Below, piece by piece: positions 35,063 to 46,379 of a stretch of 64,000 nt of DNA. The translations under genes were made by a program, and so were the position numbers. The DNA comes from Tolypeutes matacus. Its lineage: Eukaryota > Chordata > Mammalia > Cingulata > Chlamyphoridae. The stretch spans positions 2,338,047 to 2,402,046 of the forward strand of contig JAKSZT010000142.1 in the NCBI GenBank assembly GCA_026826555.1, given 5' to 3'. Position 1 is the first letter of the stretch. Each line of letters opens with the position of its first letter. A model generated the notes under the pieces. It did no database searches. It saw nothing but the letters and a program-made list of their open reading frames with translations, and was not told the origin of the DNA.

Positions 35063-35955
35063 GATATCTAAATAGGATACCTAAGCAGCTATTAATGAAC
35101 ACTTAAGAAGTCTATCAAATATTTCTACAGTAGGGGCCACCCTTTTGTGATACTGCAGCTGGTTGAGTAAATCAGTCAACTATGAAGGAAAGGGTCAGGC
35201 TTTCAGTCAGAAGACCTAGTTTCTAGCCTCAAACTGCTCCAGTTTTTGGACAAGGAGAACCTAAAGATGTATGTCCAGAACAGCTATGGGTCAGAGACTA
35301 CATGCACCTTTTTACCCTCTTTTTAAATTGCCATATCTATTGCAATTATCTGATCCTTTCCTCACCATTGTATGTTTGGCATGAGGGGAAGGGAGCGTTG
35401 ATATCTTCATCCAAACACATCTATATGAAGAGAATCTAAACTCAAAGAGCTTCATATACATATCTGGAGTTGATACAAAAAGCAAAAATAAAAGAACCTG
35501 GACTTCTAGCCAATTGTTGGAATGGGATGAGATTTTGGAATTCTTTCAATCAAATAAGCACATTTTCTATGTGGGAGGAAAGTAGTTGTGATGAAAAGGA
35601 TGAAAATGTACCAGATGAAGGGCTGCCAGCAAAACCCATCACATTAAAGAAATCTTAGAGCTATTTCACTGCTTTAAAAGTATAAGGGGCACTGAAATCT
35701 GATCCATACTTCAAAAGGAGTATAATAAATTCCCAACACATATTAAAGATGCTTGCTCCATGTCATAAGTTATATGAGGAGAAGGCAAGCACTGTTCAAA
35801 CAGTTGAAAAGTTTTATACAAGGAAATAAAACACCTTAATTTTCAATGTTTCTAATGTTTTAAATTACAGTGTACTACATAGATGCAAATTTTTCTATTT
35901 TTTTCATTTCCCTGTACATTTATAACTGACAATAACAAAGTTTTCAAGGTTTGTC
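35063..35955. other. No feature recognised
   Basis: AT-rich DNA upstream of L1-B. The open frame at 35470-35658 has a weak flavour of a transposase tail, but no motif could be named. Confidence 0.4.
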
Positions 35956-35965
35956 AAGAATTTTA
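35956..35965. repeat. Target-site duplication, 5' copy (L1-B)
   Basis: 'aagaatttta' immediately precedes the L1 5' start. The identical 10 bp follow the final poly(A) at 45329-45338. Confidence 0.85.
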
Positions 35966-37758
35966 GGGAGAAGGGGCCAAGATGGCATTAGTGTAGGAGG
36001 ACACACACTGCAAACTCTCAGAGCAAGGAGGATTGTGGACGGGGTCCTGCCCGGGGGTCTGCACTTGCATGCGTGGAATGAGAAGCTTGGGACATCTATC
36101 TGCGCGGATCAATGGCGTGGATGGAACAGTAGAGATTCGTGAGTTTTAAGCCTGTGGTGGTGGCTGGCACGGATGGCTGAGCCCCACGGTTAGGGAGAAA
36201 AAAAAGTAAAACAGCTGGTTGGAGCCGCGAACGGGGTGAGAAAGTTTTATTTTCTGGGGATTTGGCTGCCTGGAGACCCTTGGACCTTGGGTGAACAGAA
36301 CAGCTGGAGCAAATCGGCACCCGGTGGAGGGGAGGGGTGATTCTGTTCGGGGAAGGGAGTTGATTTGCCTAACTGCCAAGTGATAAGCCCCTGGCCGCCA
36401 CAGAGCCAGGAAGAGGGGACACTCTCCAAAAGAGGGAGGGTTCTGTTGGAAGACAGGGAAGGGAATTTTTTTTTTTTTTTTTTTTTTTTGCCATCGATCT
36501 GGCTGCCTGGACCACCACATAGCTTTGGGGAGCAGATAAGCTGACCTGAAGCAGCATCAGGCTGAGAGGAGAAGTAAATCTGCAGAGTCAAACTGATTTA
36601 CATAGCAACCCGGTGACACTGGTGCTTGGCTCCAGAAGGGGCGGAGTCGGCCATCTTTGGCACTCTGCACTGACTAACATCAGAGCTACAGCTACCCTGG
36701 GGAGTCAGAAAGTGGGACGTGCTTGAATAATTTCCATGAGCCCAGCTAGGGTCCCTTCCGTAAGGGGGTTGGTCTAGAGGAGAAATTATTTTGGGTCCTG
36801 AATTTCGAAAAAAAAAAAAAAAGTGAGAAGGTCACTTCAATAAATGAAAAATAAATTCTTTTTAATTTAGTTTAATAGCTAAAAGCTGTTTCAGGACCTG
36901 CGTATAGAACCCTGCAGGGAAATTGATTGATAAACACAAGCAGGCAGAGAGGATCCAGGTGGACCCTAGGGGAATCATTGACCCTCCTTAGGTCTGTTTG
37001 ACTGCTTGCCTGTGTGGATCTTTGGTTTTTCTGTTTATTTCTGGTCTCTTGCTTTTCTTTCCTCTTTCGTACCCTCTTTCTTTTTTCTTTCATTTTTTAA
37101 AATTAGGTGCTGCTAGCTTGTCACTTCTTTGCTGTGCTTTCTCTTCAGTAATTTCCCACTTGCTGTCTATATTGATTTTGTATTCCAAACTATTGCTTAT
37201 CCTTCCTTCATATTTCTGACTTATGCTTTCTGTTGTGGCTCTTAGATACAACCTTTTTCATAGGCCCACAACTTAAGGGTGTCAATTTCTATTCCATCTA
37301 TTTTGTTTTATTCTTCTTTTTTTTTTTTTTTAGTATTAACTTTTTCCTTTTAGCCCTTTCTTTACTATTTCTCCCCCTCCTCATAATTCTAGTCTTCTAA
37401 ATCATTATATATATATATATATTCCTCAATTTGTTTTCCCAGTCCAGTGTAGAAACTCCACTTTTTTCCCTATTACTCTACACTGCCTACACAAGTTAAA
37501 TATTCATCTCATTAAGTCTCATTTGGCCCCTCTTCTAACTTTTATCAATATTACTATTATCCTTCTGCCTTCCTTACATTTTTTGATTTCTCTGGCCCTA
37601 AATCATTGCCTTCAAGGGAAAATAGAAAGAAGCAAGGAAATAAAATAAGAAGAAAAAGTGCCAAAGAGAAAACTTAACTCACACGCAGAACCACCGGCTA
37701 AATAAAATTTTAGAGCATAGAGAAAAGCTAATCAACTGAACAAACCCATCAAGATAAT
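35966..37758 (+). promoter_or_regulatory. L1-B 5' UTR / promoter region
   Basis: G-rich first half with two related modules around 'ggctgcctgga' (36264-36274 and 36501-36511, 237 bp apart), a T-run at about 36465-36489, and a pyrimidine-rich second half (37010-37600). L1 5' UTRs carry the internal Pol II promoter by family knowledge. Individual factor sites were not called. Confidence 0.6.
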
Positions 37759-38679
37759 ATGATGACCAGAGGGCATCAAAAAAATAAAAATGACTCTGAG
37801 AAACAGGAAAACATGGACCAGTCCAATAAACAAATTAAAAACCAGGAAGTGATGCAGAACATCGAACAACTAATCAAAGCTATCCAAACAAATATCATGG
37901 ACCAACTTAAAGAAGTGAAGGAAGAGATTAAGGATATAAAGAAGACACTGGGAGAACATACTGAAGAAATAGCAAACATGCCTAAAAAGGTAATGGATAT
38001 GATGGTGAACAATGGCACAAACCATGAAATCAAAAAGACGATGGATTCACATAACAGCAGATTTGAACAGGCAGAGGAAAGAATTAGTGATATGGAAGAC
38101 AATACAGCTGAAATCAAAGAAATAGTAGAAAAGATAGACAAAAAGATAGAAAAATTCCAACATGGACTTAAGGAATTAACCGATAACACAAAATGCACAA
38201 ACATATGCATTATGAGCATCCCAGAAGGAGAAGAGAAGGGAAAGGGAACAGAAGGAGTGTTGAAGGAAGTTATGGCTGAAAACTTCCCAACTCTATTGAG
38301 AGAGATGGATGTGCAGATCCAGGAAGCACAGCGAACCCCAAATACTATAAATCCCAAAAGGTCAACTCCAAGACATATACTTGTCAAAATGTCCAATGCT
38401 CAAGACAAAGAGAAAATACTCAAGGCAGCAAGAGAAAAGAGAACCATCACATACAAGGGAAGCACAATAAGATTAAGTGCTGATTTCTCAGCTGAAACCA
38501 TGGGGGCAAGAAAAGAGTGGTATGACATAGTCAAAATACTAAAATAAAAAATCTTCCAGCCACGAATCCTCTATCCAGCAAAACTGGCATTCAAAAATGA
38601 TGGAGAGTTCAAAATATTCACAGATAAACAGAAATTAAGAGCGTATGTCAATAAGAAACCAGACTTCAAGAAATACTAA
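37759..38679 (+). pseudogene. L1-B ORF1, one internal stop
   Basis: ORF1p forms trimers on L1 RNA and acts as a chaperone in the ribonucleoprotein. The frame is continuous for 306 codons except for a TAA at 38545-38547 (codon 263). Domains by residue: basic N-terminus 1-35; coiled coil about 40-140 (EEIKDIKKTL, EERISDMEDNTAEIKEIVEKI); RRM about 146-225 (NICIMSIPEGEE, RHILVKMSNAQDKEK); C-terminal domain from about 226 (REKRTITYKGS). The C-terminal part beyond the stop still has PRILYPAKL and KIFTDKQKLR in the same frame, to a TAA at 38677. The start is the first ATG pair of the long frame. A single nonsense change is the only visible defect. Confidence 0.9.
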
Positions 38680-38802
38680 AGGAATCTCTACAAGTTGAAA
38701 GGAAAAAACAAGGGAGGGTGAGTTGGAAGAGAGTCTAAAAACAACTGAAAAGACAAAAAGAGAAACAAAACGATATATGACATACATTAACCCAAAGAAA
38801 AA

Positions 38803-41800
38803 ATGGCTGAAGTAAGAAATTCGTTACGAGTAATAACACTGAATGTTAATGGAATAAATTCACCAATCAAGAGACACAGATTAGCAGAATGGATAAGAAA
38901 ATATGATCCATCTATAAGCTGTCTACAAGAAACCCACCTTCGACCCAGGGATTCTAGGAGACTGCAAGTGAATGGCTGGAAAACCATTTTACGAGCTAAC
39001 AATAGCCAAAAAAGAGCTGGAGTACCTATTCTAATATCAGACAAAATAGACTTCAAATGCTAAACTATTGTAAGAGACAAAGACACTACATATTAGTAGA
39101 AGGAGTAATCTCTCAAGAAGAGAGAACAATCATCAACATTTACGCACCTAATCGGGGTGCTTCAAAATACGTGTGGCAAACTCTGGAAAAACTAAGAGTA
39201 TAAATAAATGCCTCTACAATTATAGCAGAGGACTTCAACACACCACTATCATCATTAGACAGAACATCTAGACAGAGAATCAATAAAGAAACTAAGGCAC
39301 TCAACAATACATTAGAAGACCTGGACTAATAGACATATACAGAACACTACACCAAAATACAGCGGGATTTACATTCTTCTCAAGTGCACATGGAACATAC
39401 TCCAAAACAGACCACATGCTAGGCCATAGAACAACTCTCAATGAATTCAGAAAGATTGAGATTATACAAAGTAATTTCTCTGACCACAATGGAATGAAAT
39501 TGGAAATCACTAAGGGCCAGAGAAACAGGTTAGGCACAAGGATATGGAAGTTAAACAACACACTCTTAGACAAACAGTGGGTCAAAGAGGAAATCTCAAG
39601 AGAAATCTGTAACTACCTTGAAACTAATGAAAACAACAACACAACATATGAAAACCTATTGGATGCAGTGAAAGTAGTCCTGAGAGGGAAGTTCATAGCC
39701 ATACATTCATATATTAAAAAAGAAGAAAGAGCTAAAATTGAAGACCTAACTGCACACTTGGAGGAATTTGAAAAACAACAACAAATTAACGTAAATGAAG
39801 TAGAAAGAAGGAAATAACAAAGATTAGAACAGAACTAAAGGAAATAGAGAATAAGAAAGCACTGGAAAAAATAAACAAAACCAAAAGCTGGTTCTTCAAG
39901 AATATCAATAATATTGACAAACCCTTAGCCAGACTAACAAAGAAAAAGAGAGAACAGATGCATATACATAAAATAAGGAATGAGCAAGGGGATATCACTA
40001 TTGACTCCACAGAAATAAAGAGTATCATAAGAGGATACTTTGAAAAATTGTATGCCAACAAGAATGATAAATTAGAGGAAATGGACAAGTTTCTAGAAAC
40101 CCACAAACAGCCGACATTGATGAAAGAAGAAATAGATGAACTCAACAGTCCAATTACAAGTAAAGAGATAGACTCAGTCATCAAAAACCTCCCAACTAAG
40201 AAGAGCCCAGAACCAGATGGCTTCAAAGCTGAATTCTACCAAACATTCCAGAAAGAGCTAACACCAAGTCTACTTAAGCTCTTCCAAAAAATAGAAGTAG
40301 AAGGAATATTGCCTAACTCATTCTATGATGCCAACATTACCCTAATACCAAAACCAAATAAAAATACCACAAGAAAGGAAAATTACAGACCAATTTCTCT
40401 AATGAACATAGATGCTAAAATCCTCAACAAAATACTTGCTAATCGCATTCAACAACATATCAAAAGGATTATACACCATGTCCAAGTGGGTTTCATCCCG
40501 GGTATGCAAGGATGGTTTAATATAAGAAAATCAATCAATGTAATACACCACATAAACAGATAGAAAGAAAAAAACCACATGATCATTTCTATAGATGCAG
40601 AAAAAGCATTCGACAAAATACAGCACTGTTTCCTCATAAAAACACTACAAAAGTAGGAATAGACAGAAACTCTCTGAATATGATAATGGGTATATATGAA
40701 AAACCCAAAGCTAACATCATTTTCAATGGTGAAATCCTAAAAGCCTTCCCTCTGAGATCAGGAACTAGACAAGGATGTCCACTATCACCACTCCTACTTA
40801 ACATTGCCTTAGAAGTACTTGCACAAGCACTGAGACAAGAAAAGGACATAAAAGGCATCCAGATTGGAAAAGAAGAAGTAAAAATTTCATTATTTGCAGA
40901 TGACATGATCCTATACATAGAAAGCCCTGAGAAACCTACAACAAGGCTTCTGGAACTTATAAAGGAGTTCAGTAATGTTGAAGGCTATAAGATCAATGCT
41001 CAAAAATCAGTAGCATTTCTGTACACCAATAACGAGCAAACTGAGGAGGAAATCAGGAAAAAAATACCATTTACAATAGTAACTAAAAGAATCAAATACC
41101 TAGGAATAAGTTTAACTAAAGATATAAAGGACTTATATACAGAAGACTACACAACACTGTTAAAGGAAATCAAAGAAGACTTAAATAGAAAAATATTCCC
41201 TGTTCATGGATAGGAAGACTAAACATCATCAAGATGTCTATCCCACGCAAACTAATATACAGATTGAATGCAATCCCAAGAAAAGTCAACACTGCATTTT
41301 TTAAGGAACTGCAAAAACTAACCACAAAATATATTTGGAGAGGCAAGAGGCCCCGAATTGCCAAAGGCATATTGAAAAAGAAAAATGAAGTTGGAGGTAT
41401 CACACTACTTAACTTTAAAACATACTACAAAGTACAGTGATCAAAACTGCATGGTATTGGCACAAGGATAGACCTACTGACCAATGGAACTGAATTGAGA
41501 GTTCTGATATAGATCCTCGCATATACAGTCATCTGATATTTGACAAGACCACGAAGCCCACTCAGTTGGGAGAGAATGGCCTCTTTAACAAGTGGTGCTT
41601 GGAGAACTGGATATCCATATCCAAAAGAATGAGAGAAGAAAACCATCTCACACCTTATACAAAAATCAACTCAAGATGGATCAAAGATCTAAATATAAGA
41701 GACAAAACCATCAAGACCTTGGAAGATAATGTAGGGAAGCATCTACAGGACCTTGTAATAGGAAATGGTTTCATGAACTTCACAGCCAAAGCACGAGCAG

Positions 41801-42608
41801 CAAGAGAAAGACTAGATAAATGGGATCTCATCAAAATTAAAAACTTCTGCACCTGAAACGATGTTATTAAGAAAATAAAAAGGCAGCCTACCCAATGGGA
41901 GAAAATATTTGGCAACCATATATCTGATAGGAGCTTAATATCCTGCATATATAAAGAAATCCTACACCTTGAAAATAAAAGGACAAACAACCCATTTAAA
42001 AAGGGGGCAAGTGACCTGAACAGACACTTTTCCAAGGAAGAAATACAAGTGGCTAAAAAGCAAATGAAAAAATGCTCAACATCGCTTGCTATGAGGGAAA
42101 TGCAAATCAAAACTACAATGAGATACCATCTTACTCCCATCAGAATGGCAGCTATTAAAAAAACAGGAGACACTAAATGTTGGAGAGGATGTGGAGGAAT
42201 AGGAACCCTCATCCACTGCTGGTGGGACTGCGGTATGGTCCAGCCACTGTGGAGGACAGTTTGACGGTTCCTCAGAAAACTAACAATAGATCTTCCATAT
42301 GATCCAGCAATTGCACTGCTGGGTATATACCCAGAAGAACTGAAAGCAAAGACACAAACAGATATATGCACACCAATGTTCATAGCAGCATTGTTCACCA
42401 TTGCCAAAAGTTGGAATCAGCCCCAGTGCCCATCAAGAGACGAATGGACAAGCAAAATGTGGTACATACATACAATGGAATATTACTCAGCTGTAAGAAG
42501 AAATAAAGTGCTAACACATGGAATAACGTGGATGAATCTTGAGACCTTATGTTGAGTGAAGCAAGCCAGGCACTGAAGGATGAACAGTATATGACCTCAC
42601 TGATTTGA
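38803..42608 (+). pseudogene. L1-B ORF2 (endonuclease / reverse transcriptase), frameshifted
   Basis: Total length is 3.8 kb, as for a complete ORF2p of about 1270 residues. Open pieces: 38803-39063 (endonuclease start, LNVNGINSPIKRHRLAEWI, CLQETHLRPRD); 39416-39817 (FSDHNG, end of endonuclease); 39958-40563 (RT N-terminal part, [17 protein letters not shown]); 40680-41213 ([10 protein letters not shown] and catalytic FADD at 40893-40904, intact); 41234-41440; 41566-41856; 42049-42264 (Cys/His motif [18 protein letters not shown]). Stops follow at 39061 and nearby, and the pieces lie in three frames, so no protein can be made. The spacer to ORF1 is 123 bp. Confidence 0.9.
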
Positions 42609-43250
42609 ACTGAGGAAAGTGTGCAGTCTCTGAGAACCATTGTCTGAAAGATAGGTTAACAAGGGAGAGAAAGAGAAGAGCAGGCTTTGAGCCATCACCC
42701 ATATGGACATAATCTATGGTAAAGGATAGAGTATAGTTGTATATTGAAGGATAGGACAGATGGGTAGTGATATTACTGGGTTTGGTGGTGCAACCTTGAC
42801 AGGTGGGTAGATTAGGAAGGGCATGTTCAAATACCCAAGGCATGTATCTATGAACCTTGACATTCCATGAGTCAAGACAGGGGAGTGTCATATGCCCCAA
42901 GGGGGGTGGGGAAAAAGGAACAGTTAAGATCTAATGGGGTATTTAGTGGTCATGGGAAAGGTTTTTCATTACCTTACAGTAATGGAAACAGGACATGGTA
43001 TATATCATCAAAACTTATTAAACTGTATTATCTAAATTGTAAACTGTACTGTAAATCATTGACAATGTTTAGTTGCTATATTTTGCTATCTGTATAACAG
43101 TTATAACAATGCTAACATCCAAAAAAGAAAGGGGGGGGGTTAGTATGGGGTGGGGAAAGGGGTGGTGGTTTGGTATCTGGGAGTCTCTGGTATTCTGTGT
43201 GTGACTTTGCTGTGACCTAAAACTTCTTTGAAAATTAAATGAAAATTTGG
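42609..43250 (+). repeat. First 3' UTR of L1-B
   Basis: Co-linear with L1-A 17740-18760. G-rich patches at 42900-42912 and 43129-43165 precede 'gtgacctaaaacttctttga', the same end found on solitary L1 3' fragments in this window. Confidence 0.7.
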
Positions 43251-43329
43251 GATTCACTGGGGATTGAGAGGGGGAAGGTGTCACAGTACACCGGATATCT
43301 GATAACACAGTGATAAAAGGAAAAAAAGA

Positions 43330-43354
43330 ATATGTATATATATATATATATATT
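43330..43354. repeat. (AT)n microsatellite
   Basis: Short TA-repeat in the L1-B 3' region, followed by T-rich DNA with (TTTG)-like repeats at 43410-43460. Confidence 0.8.
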
Positions 43355-43559
43355 TTAAAAGGCATTTCTTTTGCTTTTTTCCCCATTTTTTTGAATGTCC
43401 CAATCCACTAATTATATTTTGTTTTGTTTTGTTTTTTGTTTGATTGTTTGTTTGTCTTTTTGGTTTTTTTTTTTCCTGAGTTTCCTTATGTTTGTCTCTT
43501 GCATGTAAGCTTTTCATTGTTGTTTCTCTTTCCTATTAAGTGTATTTGATTATTTTATG

Positions 43560-45162
43560 GGCCACATGTTCATGGAAGATTTAGATCACAGAAGGGTTGC
43601 AATGGGTACTGCAGGGAATTATTTGTGGGGGGTGTCTGGGAAGGGGGATTCATGGGAGTAAGTTCATCTGAATATACATGAAAGATATACAAAATTGTTC
43701 AAAAGATCAAAGGATGGGGCATCGTCACGGTGGGTGGACAATCACTCAATAAATGAGGGAATCTGAATTCCTAGCCTGGAGAGCTCTGCCACATTCTCCA
43801 AGGGAGCAATAACAGTCCTCTGAGTGCAGGGACAGTGTCTGTCTAAAGAGGATGGCCCACTGATGAGTTCTTTTTATTGATGACTACCATTATGAGTCTT
43901 TGCTCTTGTAACTGAAACTTAGCTTACTGTTATGGGGTGCCTAAGGGTTGCCACCTGAGAGCCTCCTTGTTGCTCAAATGTGGACTCTCTCTAAGCCAAA
44001 CTCAGCATATGAATGCATTACCTTCCCCCCAACGTGGGACATGACTCCCGGGGATGAGCCTCCCTGGCAAGAGGGATTAATACCAAGTGCCAACTGGCAA
44101 CACAACTGGAAAAAGACCTTGAATAAAAGGGGGAAAAGGTAAAGACAAATGAGTTCAAGTGGCTAAGAGACTTCAAAGACAGTCGGGAGGTCCTCCCAGA
44201 GGTAACGCTTATGCACATCTCAGTAGGAGCTCACAGAACATCAAAGTGCCTATCACCTGAGAGCTCTGGAGACACCTAGGTCCTATATAAGGGGGGATAG
44301 CCCCAGAGACTGACGCCTTATCAGTGGGCTCTATGTTCGAATCTGTGCTCCTGAGAGTGACAGAATTGGACTCAAATAAGTCCTCCGTGCACATGGTTCA
44401 TCAATTCCTTCTATTCAAACCTATATGTGATGCTGGAGTTTTTAGGTATAATTCCAGAGACTGGAGCCTCTGGCCTACCTATGTGCCAGGTGTGCGTGGA
44501 ATCTCGGTGGAGCTGCAACTCCTACCCTACAGCTCAGTGGACTCATCCAAGTCACCTGGCGAGGAGACAACGATGGGCAAAGGCCATCCCAGGGAATGGA
44601 GAGGGCCTGCATCTGCAGGTAGGATCATCCCACCCACCATATCCATGGGATATAAGCCCTCTCTCACTTGAAGGTGGAGTGGACATCACCATCCCAGTCC
44701 CCTCAGTATTGGGGGAAGAACTATGGACTAGAGTGGACTTAATGGTATTCTTTTGTACACATATGATGATCCTAGTAATGGAAGAAATTATAACAGTGAG
44801 GTGGAGCCAGTGGCCACTGGACTCTTTCGGGGCAGGGAAGGAATGTGCAGTTGAAATACAGGGGCTTCTTCGGGATTTGGAGTTTGTCCTGAGTGCCATT
44901 GTGACAACGGATGTAGGCCATTTTAAATCAGCACACACATTCAGAACTGTGTGGGAGAGAGTGTGATCTATGATGTGAACTGTGGTCTATGGTTGATGGC
45001 AAGGCCCCAGGATATGTAAGTCCATTGAGGGTGATGGGCCACACTTGTGGGAGATGTTTGTGTGGGATGTGGTGAGAGGTGTGGGAGGTGGGGTACATGG
45101 GAATCCCAGTAGGTTCCATGTAATATTTAGATAAGTTAAGCACCTCTTAAAAAAAAAAAAAT
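43560..45162 (+). repeat. Second 3' module of L1-B
   Basis: Matches the second module of L1-A in order. Ends with 'tacatgggaatcccag', 'gtaatatttagataagtt' and an A13 run at 45150-45162. Unlike L1-A it has no AATAAA just before this A-run. The 179- and 128-codon frames inside are not conserved in L1-A. Confidence 0.7.
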
Positions 45163-45168
45163 ATATAT

Positions 45169-45203
<35 letters not shown>

Positions 45204-45328
45204 ACATTTTTGTAAGCAAATGCACATATATGCATATATATTTATATATCATTTTACAAATATTGGTATGTATTGTGAAAAATTTGATTTTTACCCACAA
45301 TAAAAAAATTAATTAATTAAAAAAAAAA
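45163..45328 (+). repeat. Probable 3' transduction with second poly(A)
   Basis: After the first A-run come (AT)n (45163-45202), about 95 bp of sequence absent from the L1-A 3' end, an AATAAA at 45299-45304, and a second A-run at 45319-45330. The target duplication follows the second A-run, not the first, so this segment arrived with the L1. Confidence 0.7.
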
Positions 45329-45338
45329 AAGAATTTTA
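45329..45338. repeat. Target-site duplication, 3' copy (L1-B)
   Basis: 'aagaatttta', identical to 35956-35965. The leading 'aa' could belong to the poly(A), leaving at least 8 informative bases. Confidence 0.85.
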
Positions 45339-45409
45339 AATGTCACAGAACAATTGTATTTTTTCCCATGGGTCATTAAGATAATTTTATTAAAAAAATA
45401 TAACTTAAA

Positions 45410-45705
45410 ATAAAAAACAATATTTTCTTTATGTATGTCTGAATCATTTCCAGTAATTTGCTAATAAAAATGACATTGCAATTAATATCTTTATGCATGT
45501 GTTTGTTGTATATATTAGGGATTGACTCCTAGAAATGGCATTGGATCAACTAGCAAATACACATATGTTTTTGCTAGCTATTGTTAAATGGCTCTCCGTG
45601 GGTGGTGCCATTTTATATTCCTACTGGCATTACCTCACCATAGCCTCATCTAGAGTGAGTTTTAAAGCATTTAGGATTTTACTATCTGATAGATGAGGAA
45701 TGCTC
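45410..45705 (-). repeat. Old L1 ORF2 C-terminal fragment
   Basis: Plus strand 'tgactcctagaaatggcatt', 'ggtggtgccattttatattc' and 'ttttactatctgatagatg' are the reverse complement of L1M ORF2 near its 3' end. It is interrupted by the LTR-like element that follows and resumes at 46380. Confidence 0.7.
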
Positions 45706-45711
45706 TTACTG

Positions 45712-46374
45712 ATTGTGGCAGTTCGAGATTATTTATAAATTCCAAAAAGAGAGATTATGTTTGTAAACTAGTCTGTTTCTCTGGGCTTGATCCCCTTTGT
45801 TTGTATTCGATTCAGCTGAGATGTCTTTGATTAAATTGTGATAAGGTTAGGGCTTTGATCCAACCATGTTAGTAGGTCGTGACTCAGGGTTGAGCCTCTG
45901 CTCCCTTGGTAGGCTATGTAAATGGATGCTCAATCAAGAACACAGAAGGAGTAGACACACAGAGAAGACACACAGAGGGAGAGAGACAGCTTCATAGACA
46001 TGGCAGAGGCCCCCTGGGAAGAGTGATGAACCATTTTCCTGATGGTTTACAGTTGACCTTGTGAAGAGACCAGAGCAACTGAGCCCAGAAAGAATGAGCC
46101 TCAGGAAGAGAGACGAGCCCTATGCTAGCCTATAACTGATATAGGAAAAAGCTGGGACCATGGAGCCTTAAGAGGAAAGAGGAAGGCTGAACCCTCATAG
46201 AAGTAGCCGCCATCTTGCTCCAACACATGGCAAAAGACTTTGGGTGAGAAAATATCTCTTATGGTACTCTAAGTTGGGCTATTTAGGGCCTTGTAACTGT
46301 AAGCTTTTACCGAAATAAGTACCCTTTGTAAAAGCCACAGATTTCTGGTTCACCGGCACCCCTTTGGCTGACTA
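45712..46374 (+). mobile_element. Solo LTR-like element (MaLR/ERVL type)
   Basis: Begins 'tgtggcagttcgag' and ends 'ggctgactaataca', giving TG...CA termini. The middle contains 'gactcagggttgagcctctg' and 'gaccagagcaactgagcc'. It matches 62703-63349 in several places, for example 'actcagggt..g.ctc..c.cccttg'. No internal retroviral genes are present. Short flanking duplications were not convincing. It lies inside an old L1. Confidence 0.5.
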
Positions 46375-46379
46375 ATACA

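Larger units (their letters stand above)
35966..45328 (+). mobile_element. L1-B: full-length LINE-1, 9.4 kb, inactivated
   Basis: The element starts 'gggagaaggggccaagatgg', a typical L1 5' end. Order: 5' UTR 35966-37758, ORF1 37759-38679, spacer 38680-38802, ORF2 38803-42608, first 3' UTR to about 43250, second 3' module to 45162, then a transduced tail to 45328. Duplications at 35956-35965 and 45329-45338 show that this whole unit inserted as one event. ORF1 has a single stop and ORF2 several shifts, so it is inactive but less decayed than L1-A. The length exceeds the 6-7 kb usual for mammalian L1s because of the long 5' and doubled 3' regions. Confidence 0.92.

Noticed and set aside
35470..35658. 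62-codon frame that might be a transposase tail
   Set aside because: No catalytic motif, no upstream continuation and no terminal inverted repeats were seen.
36146..36591. 114-124 codon minus frames with poly-Lys
   Set aside because: Antisense of the L1-B 5' UTR; the Lys run is the T-tract at 36465-36489.
37776..38396. 206-codon open frame on the minus strand
   Set aside because: It is the antisense of L1-B ORF1 and has the low-complexity Ser/Leu/Ile-rich look of such shadows.
44427..44966. 179-codon open frame on plus
   Set aside because: It lies in the second 3' module of L1-B. The same module in L1-A does not keep the frame, and no protein motif is visible.
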